A DNA stretch of 64,000 nt from NCBI RefSeq assembly GCF_000403395.2, contig NZ_KE159675.1:230297-294296 (forward strand), written 5' to 3'. This stretch comes from Anaerotruncus sp. G3(2012). GTDB taxonomy: Bacteria; Bacillota; Clostridia; Oscillospirales; Ruminococcaceae. Made by a program: the position numbers and the translations under genes. The notes under the pieces are model-generated. The model worked only from the letters and a program-made list of their open reading frames with translations, did no database searches and was not told where the DNA came from. Positions within the stretch are counted from its first letter, which is position 1, and each line of letters starts with the position of its first letter. Of the stretch, positions 56,383 to 64,000 are shown piece after piece.

Positions 56383-57033
56383 ATGATGAGAAAGAAATTT
56401 GCAGCGCTGGGTCTGGCGCTGATGTTGACCGTATCTTTGACCGCCTGTGGCGGTGGTTCTTCCGCTCCGGCGAGCAGCGCAGCTCCTGCCGCGCCCGCCA
56501 CATCCGAAGCAGCCGATGGTACAGCGGCTGGCGGTGAGGTAAAAGGTCTGGAAGGGCCGATTGCCGAGTCCCCGATTCTGCTGACCTCGGTCGGGCAGAG
56601 CGCGGATGTCGAGATGGTCAAGGTGATGATGGATAAGGGCGGACTTTCCCCCGAAACCAACAGCCTGGCGACCGAAGCCGACCTGGGCGATAGCAAGACC
56701 CTGGTGCTGGCGATCGGCGGTTCCTCCAAGGGATTGGGCGCGGCCGGTATCGACGCGAACCAGGAGCTGGAGCGGGTCAACAAGCTGATCGCTGCGGCAG
56801 ATGAGAAGGGCATGACGATCATTGCACTGCACATCGGCGGGGAAGCCCGCCGCGGAGACCTCTCCGACAAGTTTGTACCCCCGAGCTTTGAAAAGGCCGA
56901 TTACGCGATCGTGGTTGCGGACGGCAACAAGGACGGGCTGATGTCCGATCTGGCTTCCAAAGCCGGCATCCCGATGGACGAGGTTACGACGATGGCGGAC
57001 GTTGTTGAGCCGCTCAAGGCTGCTTTCAAATAA
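56383..57033 (+). CDS. Lipoprotein, DUF6305-like
   Basis: 216 residues. Signal peptide with lipobox SLTAC (C22) and a Ser/Ala/Pro/Gly linker to about 50. The body begins EGPIAESPILLTSVGQSADVEMVKVMMDKGGLS and continues with TLVLAIGGSSKGLGAAGIDANQELERVNKLIAAADEKGMTIIALHIGG and PPSFEKADYAIVVADGNKDGLMSDLASKAGIPM, a Rossmann-like alternation of strands and helices. I recall this as DUF6305, with limited certainty. Its place between GGT and a solo TRAP permease makes a substrate-capture role worth considering, as inference. ACGGAGG precedes the ATG. Confidence 0.75.
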   Translation: MMRKKFAALGLALMLTVSLTACGGGSSAPASSAAPAAPATSEAADGTAAGGEVKGLEGPIAESPILLTSVGQSADVEMVKVMMDKGGLSPETNSLATEADLGDSKTLVLAIGGSSKGLGAAGIDANQELERVNKLIAAADEKGMTIIALHIGGEARRGDLSDKFVPPSFEKADYAIVVADGNKDGLMSDLASKAGIPMDEVTTMADVVEPLKAAFK

Positions 57034-57378
57034 GGTTTGAGGCGTAATCAGCCGGGACAGGGCATTACGTCTGGTTCCGGCTGATTTTCTTTGCCCGGAT
57101 ACCGTCCCTGGGTTCCCACAGAGACGGACGGAGGCATCAAAAAATGTGGAACGGCAGAGCCTGTTTTGGAATCTGGAGTTTGTTTCGTATCTGAATTTTG
57201 ATTCGGTTTTCCGTCCCGTCCCCCGGGCAGGATGCTACCCGCGGGGATATTAACGAATACCGCGTCCCGGCGCAAGCCGAGAGACTCCTGGGAGGGTGCC
57301 TGTGTCCGGGACCCTCCACGCAAAAGACACGGAACAGCTTTTTACGGGCAGGTGGCCCATCCGCAAGGAGGTTTTTGC
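57034..57378. other. Gap between the DUF6305-like gene and the permease
   Basis: Begins with a terminator (57046-57090). The rest has CCGTCCCGTCC/GGACGG-type inverted pieces but no recognised gene; AAGGAGG lies at 57364-57370 for the permease. Confidence 0.5.
57046..57090 (+). terminator. Terminator of the DUF6305-like gene
   Basis: AATCAGCCGG (57046-57055) pairs with CCGGCTGATT (57077-57086), followed by TTCTTT. Confidence 0.8.
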
Positions 57379-58650
57379 ATGAGTATAGAGTTAATGATCT
57401 TTCTCGCCATGGTTGTGGTGTTTGCGGGCGGCTGCTTCCTGCTCAAGCTGCCGGTCAGTATTTCGATGGTGCTTTCCTCTGTGGTCGGCGCGCTGGTCGG
57501 CGGACAGGGGGTCCCGCTGCGGCATCTGGTGGAGGGAACCTTCTCCTATGTCGACACCATCCTCGTCATCGCAACCGCGATGATCTTTATGAAGGTGATC
57601 CAGGAGAGCGGCGCGCTCGATGCGCTCTCTGCCCTGATTATCGAGAAATTCCACAAAATCCCGGCGCTGCTTCTCTGCCTGATTATGCTGGTGATCATGT
57701 TCCCGGGCATGATTACCGGTTCCTCGACCGCGGCGGTTCTCACCGCAGGTTCGATCATGTCCCCGGTTCTGATCCTCATGGGCGTCCCGATGCTCGAAAC
57801 CGCCTGCATCATTGCGATGGGCGGCATCCTCGGTATGATCGCCCCGCCGGTCAACATTCCGGCCATGATTATCGGCGGCGGTATCGATATCCCGTATGTC
57901 GGGTTTGAGATTCCGCTGGCAATCCTCACCTTCCCGCTCGCATTCCTGTTTGTACTGATGTTCGGCTATAAATACGCGAAGAAGATTTCCTATGAGGAGA
58001 TCGCGCCCAAGCTCAACAACGAGCCGCGCGAAAAGTTCGGCTTCCGGGTTTATATCCCGATCTTTGCCGCAATCATCCTGATGGTGGTCAACAAGGCAGT
58101 TCCGCAGATTCCCGACCTGGGAATGCCGCTGGTCTTTCTGATCAGCGCGGTGATCGGCCTGTTCACCGGCTACAAAATCGACATCCTCAAGACCTGCAAA
58201 GAGGCGATCAACAGCGTCCTCCCTGTACTCGGTATCCTGATGGGCGTCGGCATGTTCATCCAGATCATGACCCTCACCGGTGTACGCGGCCTGATCGTTA
58301 CCTCCTGCATCAGCCTGCCCAATCTGCTGCTCTATGTGGCGATGGCAATTTCGATCCCGCTGTTCGGCGCGGTTTCGTCCTACGGCGCGGCTTCGGTTCT
58401 GGGTGTCCCGTTCCTGATGGCATTCCTCGCTAAGGATCAGATCATCACTGCGGCGGCAATCTCGCTGATTGCTTCTCTGGGAGATATGATGCCCCCCACC
58501 GCGCTTGCAGGAATCTTTGCCGCGCAGGTGGTCGGCCTTAAGAAATATACCGACGTGCTCAAGCGGTGCATCGTTCCCGCGCTGATCCTGATTGCATGGG
58601 CGATCCTGATTATCGTATTCTCCCCGCAGATTGCGGCAATCCTTCCTTAA
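57379..58650 (+). CDS. TRAP transporter large permease (DctM)-like protein
   Basis: 423 residues, the usual DctM length, with about eleven to twelve membrane helices. MIFLAMVVVFAGGCFLLKLPVSISMVLSSVV, PGMITGSSTAAVLTAGSIMSPVLILMGVP, GGILGMIAPPVNIPAMIIGGGIDIPYVGFEIPLAI and DMMPPTALAGIFAAQVVG show the internal duplication typical of DctM/ion-transporter folds. No DctQ or DctP gene accompanies it; the flanking lipoprotein and a 48-residue membrane protein are the only candidates for partner subunits. Import of a glutamate-like anion by a cation gradient is inference from context. AAGGAGG precedes the ATG. Confidence 0.85.
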   Translation: MSIELMIFLAMVVVFAGGCFLLKLPVSISMVLSSVVGALVGGQGVPLRHLVEGTFSYVDTILVIATAMIFMKVIQESGALDALSALIIEKFHKIPALLLCLIMLVIMFPGMITGSSTAAVLTAGSIMSPVLILMGVPMLETACIIAMGGILGMIAPPVNIPAMIIGGGIDIPYVGFEIPLAILTFPLAFLFVLMFGYKYAKKISYEEIAPKLNNEPREKFGFRVYIPIFAAIILMVVNKAVPQIPDLGMPLVFLISAVIGLFTGYKIDILKTCKEAINSVLPVLGILMGVGMFIQIMTLTGVRGLIVTSCISLPNLLLYVAMAISIPLFGAVSSYGAASVLGVPFLMAFLAKDQIITAAAISLIASLGDMMPPTALAGIFAAQVVGLKKYTDVLKRCIVPALILIAWAILIIVFSPQIAAILP

Positions 58651-58671
58651 CAGAATGGAGCTGAACTCTTT

Positions 58672-58818
58672 ATGATTACATTGATTTATCGCGGGATCAT
58701 CGCAATCGTGATGTCCTTTACCGTATGGAACCTGTACACCGAAAAAAAGATCGCGCTCCAGGCGAACGCGGCGATCGTTCTGATCCCGCTGCTGCTGCGC
58801 CTTCTGATGATTAAGTAA
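58672..58818 (+). CDS. 48-residue membrane protein between permease and hydrolase
   Basis: Complete frame from ATG 58672 to TAA 58818 with GGAG 11 bases upstream. Residues 3-22 (TLIYRGIIAIVMSFTVWNLY) and 33-47 (AAIVLIPLLLRLLMI) are hydrophobic, joined by TEKKIALQAN. It starts 21 bases after the permease stop and ends 13 bases before the next start, a tight operon position. It may be a reduced small subunit of the permease. No family recognised. Confidence 0.7.
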   Translation: MITLIYRGIIAIVMSFTVWNLYTEKKIALQANAAIVLIPLLLRLLMIK

Positions 58819-58831
58819 AGGAGGGGCAACG

Positions 58832-59977
58832 ATGAATAAACAGATCATTACCGCATCGGTCTGCCTCCTGGCCTCGCTCACGATCGCTGGGATCACCGGC
58901 AAAAATTTCATGGATGTCAAGAAGCCGGATGAGCTGCGTCCCGGCCCGGGTGTGACCCAGACCAAGATGCTCAGCGACTATTTCCCGGATATCGCGGGCA
59001 CCAATGCCGACAGCACCGTCTATGTGATGGAGGGGGAGCAGCCGGGCGGAAAGATGCTCGTTCTGGGCGGTACCCATGCGAATGAACCTTCGGGGTATCT
59101 CGCGGCGATTACCTTTGTGGAGTCGGGTAAAGTGGAGCAGGGGACTGTGTTTGTAATCCCCCGCACCTGTAACAGCGGCTTCACCCACAACGACCCGCAG
59201 GAAGGTTCCCCGCAGTACTACACGATCCAGACCAAGGGCGGTCCGCGCCAGTTCCGCTATGGCTCGCGTGCGGCCAACCCGCTCGACCAGTGGCCCGATC
59301 CGGACGTTTATGTCCATGCCGCATCGGGGCAGCGGCTCTCCGGCTCGGAGACCCGCAACATCAACCGAACCTATCCGGGCCGCCCGGACGGTACCCTGAC
59401 CGAAAAGGCTTCCTACGCAATCAGGCAGCTGATCGACAACGAAGGGGTCAACCTGACCTTCGACCTGCACGAGGCATCCCCTGAATATCCGGTCATCAAT
59501 GCGACGGTTGCCCATGAAACCGCAATGTCGATCGCATCCAATGGGATGTTCGAGCTTCAGATGGCGGGCATCGCAATGAGCCTCGAGCCTTCCCCGACCA
59601 ACCTGCATGGCCTGACCCACCGCGAGCTGGGGGATTATACCGACACGCTCCCGCTTCTGATGGAGACCGCCAACGCATCGCAGGGCCGTCTGCGGGGAAA
59701 AACCAATGCAGACCTCGTGCTCACCGGAAAGGACAAATGCTATGTGAAGGCGCAGAAGCTCGGGTTCCTCTATGTCCCGTACGATGAAACCGGGCATCCG
59801 ATTGAGGAGCGGGTCGGGCGTCACCTGCAAGGGGTCTATGAGTACTCCAAAGCGTACAGCGCCCAGTATCCGGACACCCCGATCGTTTACAGCGGGCTTC
59901 CCAGCTATCAGGAGCTGTTCCTGGATGCGGACCCGTCCGAGCTCGGCGGGACCCGCCTTGGACAATATCTAAACTAA
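58832..59977 (+). CDS. Succinylglutamate desuccinylase/aspartoacylase-family zinc hydrolase 1
   Basis: 381 residues. N-terminal hydrophobic signal or anchor (TASVCLLASLTIAGI), then an M14-like fold: zinc ligands H82 and E85 in VLGGTHANEPSG, the NINRTYPGR loop, and FDLHEASPEYPVI with H213/E214 as third ligand and next residue. It probably acts outside the membrane, cleaving an amide on a glutamate-like substrate. No strong lipobox is present. AAGGAGGGG precedes the ATG. It lies 13 bases after the small membrane protein gene, and a paralogue follows at 60401. Confidence 0.88.
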   Translation: MNKQIITASVCLLASLTIAGITGKNFMDVKKPDELRPGPGVTQTKMLSDYFPDIAGTNADSTVYVMEGEQPGGKMLVLGGTHANEPSGYLAAITFVESGKVEQGTVFVIPRTCNSGFTHNDPQEGSPQYYTIQTKGGPRQFRYGSRAANPLDQWPDPDVYVHAASGQRLSGSETRNINRTYPGRPDGTLTEKASYAIRQLIDNEGVNLTFDLHEASPEYPVINATVAHETAMSIASNGMFELQMAGIAMSLEPSPTNLHGLTHRELGDYTDTLPLLMETANASQGRLRGKTNADLVLTGKDKCYVKAQKLGFLYVPYDETGHPIEERVGRHLQGVYEYSKAYSAQYPDTPIVYSGLPSYQELFLDADPSELGGTRLGQYLN

Positions 59978-60400
59978 TTCCGCTTTTTTCTTTTTCTTCC
60001 TATAACCGCGGTAGGCCGTATCTGTAGCATGCAGAACGGCCTATCGCACTATTGCAAATCAGGGCTGCGGCACAGGTAAGGGTTGTATTCCGGCTGGGTT
60101 GTATGGTATGTTTATAATCAAATTGTCTGAGAAGCGGTTCACAGGTTTGGCAGGAGGCTTTTTCTCCTGTCCGTTTTTCGGCAATCCGTCCTCAAAAGCC
60201 GCTTTTCTGGCGGCGCCCGCGTCCGGACAGATGTTTTGCCGTATGCGCGCATCGCAGCCCTGCCCGTTGCTTCCGCTATTTTACGCCGATTGTAGGATGC
60301 TGGCCTGTACCGGTTGACCTATGTTCAGTGAAAAAACGGGGGGAAACAGCGCCTGCGGCATAGGCTCGGAAAGCCATTTTATTGGGAGGAGGCAGATCGG
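59978..60400. other. Gap between the two zinc-hydrolase genes
   Basis: Contains an inverted repeat GGTAGGCCGT/ACGGCCTATC (about 60010-60046, one G-U) without a T-run, and a Cys/Phe-rich open frame (60099-60317) with no ribosome binding site. GGGAGGAGG lies at the end for the next gene. Confidence 0.5.
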
Positions 60401-61156
60401 ATGAACCTGCATTGGAACCGGCGCAAGTGTTTCTGCCTGCTGGCCGCAGCAGCAATTCTGACCACTCTGGCGGTTGTTCTGCACGCCGCACAGAAGCCGG
60501 TTTGCAAAAAACTCGCGGAAGGCACCCCTGCCGAAGCCCGACTGACCATTCTTGAAGGGGAGCGGCCAGGACCGGCACTCTTTGTGGTGGGCGGGGTGCA
60601 TGGGGATGAAACCGCGGGCTGGACTGCGGCGGACCGTCTTGCCAAAGAGGCCCGGATCTTATCCGGGGCGCTGTATATCGTTTCCCCGGCTAATGCGTGG
60701 GGAGCTGCGCACAACAACCGCCTGACCGCTGAAAACCGCGACCTCAACCGGCTGTTTCCCGGCAGGCTGGACGGGGATGCGAGCGAACAGCTAGCAGCCG
60801 AGCTGTTTGCAGAGATCGAACAGGCAGCTCCGGAGGTGGTATTCGATCTGCATGAATCCCTGCCAAAGCGTGCCAACCGGGATGACCTCGGCAGTTCGAT
60901 CATCTTTGATTCGATCGACGGGATCGAGGACCTGGTTTTGGGAATGCTGCTCGAGACCCAGTCGGGCAGCCTTTGCTCTGGGCCGTTCACCTGCTATACA
61001 GGCGCGCCGATCGGGAGTATCAACCGGGTGGTGAACGATGCGTTGGGCCTGCGGGTGCTGACCGTCGAAACCTTCCGGGGGGACGACCTCGAAAAACGGG
61101 TACAGGATCACCTGGATCTGATACATTACACGCTCAGATATTACGATATGGAATAG
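60401..61156 (+). CDS. Succinylglutamate desuccinylase/aspartoacylase-family zinc hydrolase 2
   Basis: 251 residues, shorter than its neighbour. N-terminal anchor (CFCLLAAAAILTTLAVVLHAA), then VVGGVHGDETAGWTAADRLA with H67/E70, AENRDLNRLFPGRLDG and VVFDLHESLPKR with H151/E152, ending VNDALGLRVLTVETFRG. The two paralogues share only the metal-site blocks, so they probably differ in substrate. It precedes pgsB by 19 bases, tying this enzyme class to the pgs genes. GGGAGGAGG precedes the ATG. Confidence 0.88.
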   Translation: MNLHWNRRKCFCLLAAAAILTTLAVVLHAAQKPVCKKLAEGTPAEARLTILEGERPGPALFVVGGVHGDETAGWTAADRLAKEARILSGALYIVSPANAWGAAHNNRLTAENRDLNRLFPGRLDGDASEQLAAELFAEIEQAAPEVVFDLHESLPKRANRDDLGSSIIFDSIDGIEDLVLGMLLETQSGSLCSGPFTCYTGAPIGSINRVVNDALGLRVLTVETFRGDDLEKRVQDHLDLIHYTLRYYDME

Positions 61157-61175
61157 ATAAACGGAGGAAAACAAA

Positions 61176-62324
61176 ATGTATAGTCTGATCCTGCTGCTTT
61201 CCCTCCTCTTTTTCGGATGGCTCGTGGTGGAAAACCGGCTGGCGTGTCACTACCGGCAGCGGATTGCGCATGTGATCCACGTCAACGGCACCCGCGGGAA
61301 ATCGAGCGTCACCCGCCTGATTGATGCCGGGCTTCGTGCGGGCGGGCTGCGGGTGTTCTGCAAAACCACCGGGACCGTCCCCATGACGATCGGGACTGAC
61401 GGGATAGACCGCCCGATCCGGCGGTTCGGCTGTGCAAATATCCGGGAACAGCTTTCGATCCTGCGGCAGGCGGCACAATCCGGGGCAGAGGTGCTCGTGA
61501 TCGAATGTATGGCAGTCGATCCGGCTTACCAGAAGGTCGCCCAACACCGGATGCTCTGCGCAGACATCGGTGTGATTACCAATGTGCGGCTGGATCACAC
61601 GGATGTAATGGGGGAAACCTTGCCAGAGATCGCGGAGGCGCTCTCGAATACCGTACCGCTCGGCGGGGTCCTCTTCACCGCCGAGCAGGATCAGTTTCCG
61701 GTATTGGAAAGAGCGGCGCAACGGCTTGGGACTCGGGCTGTCAGCATCCGGCCGGATGCGCAGACCGGCAGCAGCCTTTCCGCAGTCGACTTCCCAGAAA
61801 ATGTCGCGCTTGCGCTCGCGGTCTGTGAGCATCTGGGGGTATCAGAAGAGGATGCCTACGCGGGGATGGCAGTCTATAAGCGCGACCCGTATGCGCTCTC
61901 TTTCTACCGGTTGGAGAATGGTGGGCTTTTTGTCAATGGGTTGTCGATCAACGACCCGCAATCGACCCGGATGGTTTACGAATCCCTTGTCCAACCGCTC
62001 GGGCTTACGGAGAAGCGGGTAACCCTGCTGCTCAACAACCGGGGGGATCGAGTGGCCCGTACCATGCAGATGGCGGAATTGGCCGAAGCGGTTGCACCTG
62101 TGCGCATCTGGATGCTCGGGGCGAACAGCGGAATGCTGACGCGGAGGCTTCAAATGCGGATGGGAGAGGGTACACCTCCAATCAAGTGGTTCCAATCAGT
62201 TGACCAATTGGATTTTTCTATTATAAATCAACAAGATGTAATCTTTGCGGCGGGCAATATCGCCAAACAGGGAAAGGAATTGATCGAACGGATCAAACAG
62301 GAGGGGGAACCATATGTATTATGA
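61176..62324 (+). CDS. pgsB: Poly-gamma-glutamate synthase PgsB/CapB
   Basis: 382 residues. One N-terminal membrane helix (LILLLSLLFFGWLVVENRL), the Mur-ligase P-loop VNGTRGKSSVTRLI (38-44), CKTTGTVPMTIGTDG, REQLSILRQAAQSGAEVLVIECMAVDPAYQKVAQHRM and NVRLDHTDVMGETLPEIAEALSNTVP are diagnostic of the ATP-dependent amide ligase that joins glutamate through the gamma-carboxylate. CGGAGGAAA precedes the ATG. It overlaps pgsC by 11 bases. Confidence 0.94.
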   Translation: MYSLILLLSLLFFGWLVVENRLACHYRQRIAHVIHVNGTRGKSSVTRLIDAGLRAGGLRVFCKTTGTVPMTIGTDGIDRPIRRFGCANIREQLSILRQAAQSGAEVLVIECMAVDPAYQKVAQHRMLCADIGVITNVRLDHTDVMGETLPEIAEALSNTVPLGGVLFTAEQDQFPVLERAAQRLGTRAVSIRPDAQTGSSLSAVDFPENVALALAVCEHLGVSEEDAYAGMAVYKRDPYALSFYRLENGGLFVNGLSINDPQSTRMVYESLVQPLGLTEKRVTLLLNNRGDRVARTMQMAELAEAVAPVRIWMLGANSGMLTRRLQMRMGEGTPPIKWFQSVDQLDFSIINQQDVIFAAGNIAKQGKELIERIKQEGEPYVL

Positions 62325-62763
62325 CATCATCGTGCTGGGGGTGGTGGTGAGCATCCTTTTTTCCGAACTGACCCGTCTTTCCCCGGCCGGACTGGTCGTA
62401 CCGGGATATTTCGTCCTGAGCCTGCATTCCCCCATGCGGGCCGCCTATACCCTGTTGATCGCATTTCTCGCGCTTGGGGCGGAGAAGCTGCTGGGACGGG
62501 TGATGATCCTTTATGGGCGGCGGAGTTTCGCGGCGCTGATCCTGCTTTCGTTCCTGATCGACGGAGCGATCCAGGCGTCGGGCATCTGGGCGGGCAATCC
62601 CGGTATGATCGGCTGTCTGGTTGCGGGGATTCTCGCGCGTGAGCTGGAACGGCAGGGGATCGTCCGCTCACTCGGTGCACTGGGTGTTGTGACCGGCGTC
62701 CTCTCCCTGCTCCTGCTTGCGATGGGGCATCCGGTTTTCGGCACGCAGGGGGTGTGGAGATGA
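62314..62763 (+). CDS. pgsC: Poly-gamma-glutamate biosynthesis membrane protein PgsC/CapC
   Basis: 149 residues with four to five membrane helices. MYYDIIVLGVVVSILFSELTRLSPAGLVVPGYFVLSLHSPMRAAYTLLIAFLALGAEKLLGRVMILYGRRSFAALILLSFLI is the PgsC pattern, including GLVVPGY and YGRRSF. It forms the synthesis complex with PgsB. GAGGGGG precedes the ATG within the pgsB end; its own stop overlaps the next start (ATGA). Confidence 0.94.
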   Translation: MYYDIIVLGVVVSILFSELTRLSPAGLVVPGYFVLSLHSPMRAAYTLLIAFLALGAEKLLGRVMILYGRRSFAALILLSFLIDGAIQASGIWAGNPGMIGCLVAGILARELERQGIVRSLGALGVVTGVLSLLLLAMGHPVFGTQGVWR

Positions 62764-63830
62764 AACGGCGGCGGGAAGGGATTCTGCTCCTGCTGCTGAC
62801 GGTTTTCCTGTTCGCCTGCGGACTGGGGATCGCACAGAATGGCAGACTGATCCCTGCGGAAAACCGGGCGGTCAAGCTGGCGGCAGCCGCGCGGATGCAG
62901 GCGTGCATGGACGCGGTCAAGGGCTATAAGTCGGAACGCGGCATCCCGCTGCACCCGGGCGACCTGCATCAGACCGGGATGCTCGGGGAAGAATTTAACG
63001 GAATGACCACCTCGCTGGGTGCGCTCGAGGCCAAACGCACCTCCGCCAACAGCGATATGGCGGCGCTGGCGGTCGAGCTGTTGCAGCAGGCCGGGATGCA
63101 GCCGGGCGACCGGGTCGGGCTGGGGCTTTCGGGATCGTTCCCGGCGCTCAATCTTGCGATGTTGAGTGCCTGCGCGGAACTGGGGCTGGACACGGTCTGC
63201 ATCGCGTCGATTGGCAGTTCGACGCATGGGGCGAACAACCCGGGCCTGACCTTTCCCGAGATGCTTTCGCTGCTGATCTCGGATGGCCTGCTGCCCGACA
63301 GCCTGCACAGCGCGACCATCGGCGGCGACTACGACTGTGGCCGGGAGATGGATGGACAGCTTCGGGAGGCGGCGGTGGAGCGGCTGGAGCGGCGCGGGGT
63401 GGACCTCTGGCGGGAGCCGGATTACCAGAAAAACCTGCAAAAGCGGCTGGAAATTTACGGGGAGATCGCCTGTTATGTCAACGTCGGGGGAAACCTGATG
63501 TCACTCGGCAGACAGGAGGACAGTATCCGCACCCAGGGCCTGATTCCGCCCGAAGCACCGCTCCACCCGGTTGATGGGAACAGTGGTATGCTCGAGCTGT
63601 ACCATGCGCAAGGGCTGCCAGTGATCCACCTGCTCAACCTCAAACGGCTCACCGCTGACTATGGGCTGGCGTTTGACCCGGTATCCCTGCCCGAGCCGGG
63701 AACCAGCGCGGTCTACTACCGGATTTCCTATCCCAGGCTGCCGGCGCTGCTGGCGGTTTTCTCCGCAGGGGCGGTCCTGATTTTCGAGCGGAAAAGGAGG
63801 CGTCATGATGGAACGTCTGCGCGCGGTTAA
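62760..63830 (+). CDS. pgsW: Poly-gamma-glutamate system protein (PgsW-like)
   Basis: 356 residues. N-terminal helix (GILLLLLTVFLFACGLGIA) and a C-terminal helix (LPALLAVFSAGAVLIF) flank an extracytoplasmic domain: GIPLHPGDLHQTGMLGEEFNGMTTSLGALEAKRTSANSDMAALAVELLQQAGMQPGDRVGLGLSGSFPALNLAMLSACAELGLDTVCIASIGSSTHGANNPGLTFPEML. This fits the family annotated as poly-gamma-glutamate system protein, whose function is unknown. The ATG at 62760 overlaps the pgsC stop; the frame also has a GTG at 62754. It takes the place of PgsA/CapA, which is not seen here. Confidence 0.82.
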   Translation: MKRRREGILLLLLTVFLFACGLGIAQNGRLIPAENRAVKLAAAARMQACMDAVKGYKSERGIPLHPGDLHQTGMLGEEFNGMTTSLGALEAKRTSANSDMAALAVELLQQAGMQPGDRVGLGLSGSFPALNLAMLSACAELGLDTVCIASIGSSTHGANNPGLTFPEMLSLLISDGLLPDSLHSATIGGDYDCGREMDGQLREAAVERLERRGVDLWREPDYQKNLQKRLEIYGEIACYVNVGGNLMSLGRQEDSIRTQGLIPPEAPLHPVDGNSGMLELYHAQGLPVIHLLNLKRLTADYGLAFDPVSLPEPGTSAVYYRISYPRLPALLAVFSAGAVLIFERKRRRHDGTSARG

Positions 63831-64000
63831 GATCAACCTGCGGGAACTGCTGATCGGCACCCTGCTGATGGGGTTGAGCCTGCTGCTGCCGATGGTGGTC
63901 CACGTGGATAATTTCGGCATCTACCCGATGCTTTTTTCGGCGCTCTCACATCAGGAAAAGACCGATGTGGTCTATGCGGCGCTCCGGCTGGTCGCCCTCA
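63805..64000 (+). CDS. Membrane protein, N-terminal part (cut by window edge)
   Basis: At least 65 residues without a stop, from ATG 63805 or 63808 behind AAAAGGAGG and overlapping the PgsW-like gene end by ~25 bases. One hydrophobic segment (ELLIGTLLMGLSLLLPMVV) follows a basic N-terminus (MERLRAVKINLR). Tight overlap makes it part of the pgs operon. No family can be named from this fragment. Confidence 0.8.
   Translation, partial: MMERLRAVKINLRELLIGTLLMGLSLLLPMVVHVDNFGIYPMLFSALSHQEKTDVVYAALRLVAL

Noticed and set aside
60099-60317. 72-codon frame between the two zinc-hydrolase genes
   Set aside because: No ribosome binding site; Cys/Phe/Ser-rich content typical of non-coding GC-rich DNA.

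Overview
The window looks like a chromosomal segment of a fairly GC-rich, anaerobic, low-oxygen-adapted Firmicute, most likely Clostridia/Oscillospirales (an Anaerotruncus- or Ruminococcaceae-like genome). The reasons are rubrerythrin with a PerR-type repressor, a 2-hydroxyacyl-CoA dehydratase component with its activase, a dnaG-rpoD operon of Gram-positive type, DUF1385 next to prmC, many Ser/Ala-rich lipoproteins with short lipoboxes, strong AGGAGG ribosome binding sites, and frequent TTG/GTG starts. No rRNA, tRNA, CRISPR array, prophage or transposase was seen.

Layout. 0.1-3.1 kb (minus): a GH13 alpha-amylase-family enzyme with a C-terminal DUF1653-like domain, then rubrerythrin and its PerR-like repressor under a promoter with a perfect palindrome. 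3.3-6.8 kb (plus): a run of small stress/housekeeping genes (YjbQ, nitroreductase, Bcp peroxiredoxin, YwbE, a hypothetical, MYG1 family, a small membrane protein). 7.1-10.3 kb: an OmpR/PhoB-type two-component system, then two AT-rich genes (DUF3788- and DUF3795-like) beside a broken histidine-kinase fragment. 10.5-13.8 kb: an HtrA-like protease, a Usp-like protein and an alpha/beta hydrolase. 13.9-20.7 kb (minus): AraC/GyrI-like regulator, prmC, DUF1385, then lipoprotein + response regulator + histidine kinase. 21-27.5 kb: a decayed GNAT-type gene, ligA, a CAP lipoprotein, DUF1294, phosphofructokinase, a YLDP-type small membrane protein and YigZ. 27.6-33.2 kb (plus): dGTPase-like HD protein, dnaG-rpoD, and a PrsA/SurA-like lipoprotein. 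33.6-39.6 kb (minus): homocysteine methyltransferase, argS, DUF1934, murI, ddl. 40-46.6 kb (plus): NYN-LOTUS protein, the activase/dehydratase pair and a YitT protein. 46.6-49.6 kb (minus): Orn/Lys/Arg decarboxylase-like, FemAB-like and tag. 49.9-53.8 kb (plus): aldo/keto reductase, DUF3810 and guaB.

54.4 kb to the right edge is the most interesting part: a one-direction locus with a lipoprotein gamma-glutamyltransferase, a second lipoprotein (DUF6305-like), a TRAP DctM-type permease without recognisable DctP/DctQ partners, an unlisted 48-residue membrane protein, two secreted/anchored aspartoacylase-type zinc hydrolases, pgsB, pgsC, a PgsW-like protein and a further membrane protein cut by the window edge. 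I infer one system that makes a gamma-linked glutamate polymer or conjugate at the membrane and also trims and recaptures it. The genes at the ends of this logic (synthesis by PgsB/C, hydrolysis by GGT) are well supported; the integrated cycle is inference.

Two families of short repeats run through the intergenic DNA. One is a mosaic GC-rich element holding a stem-loop whose stem sequence differs between copies while pairing is kept. The other is a 120-160 bp element bounded by palindromes whose arms carry TATAAT.
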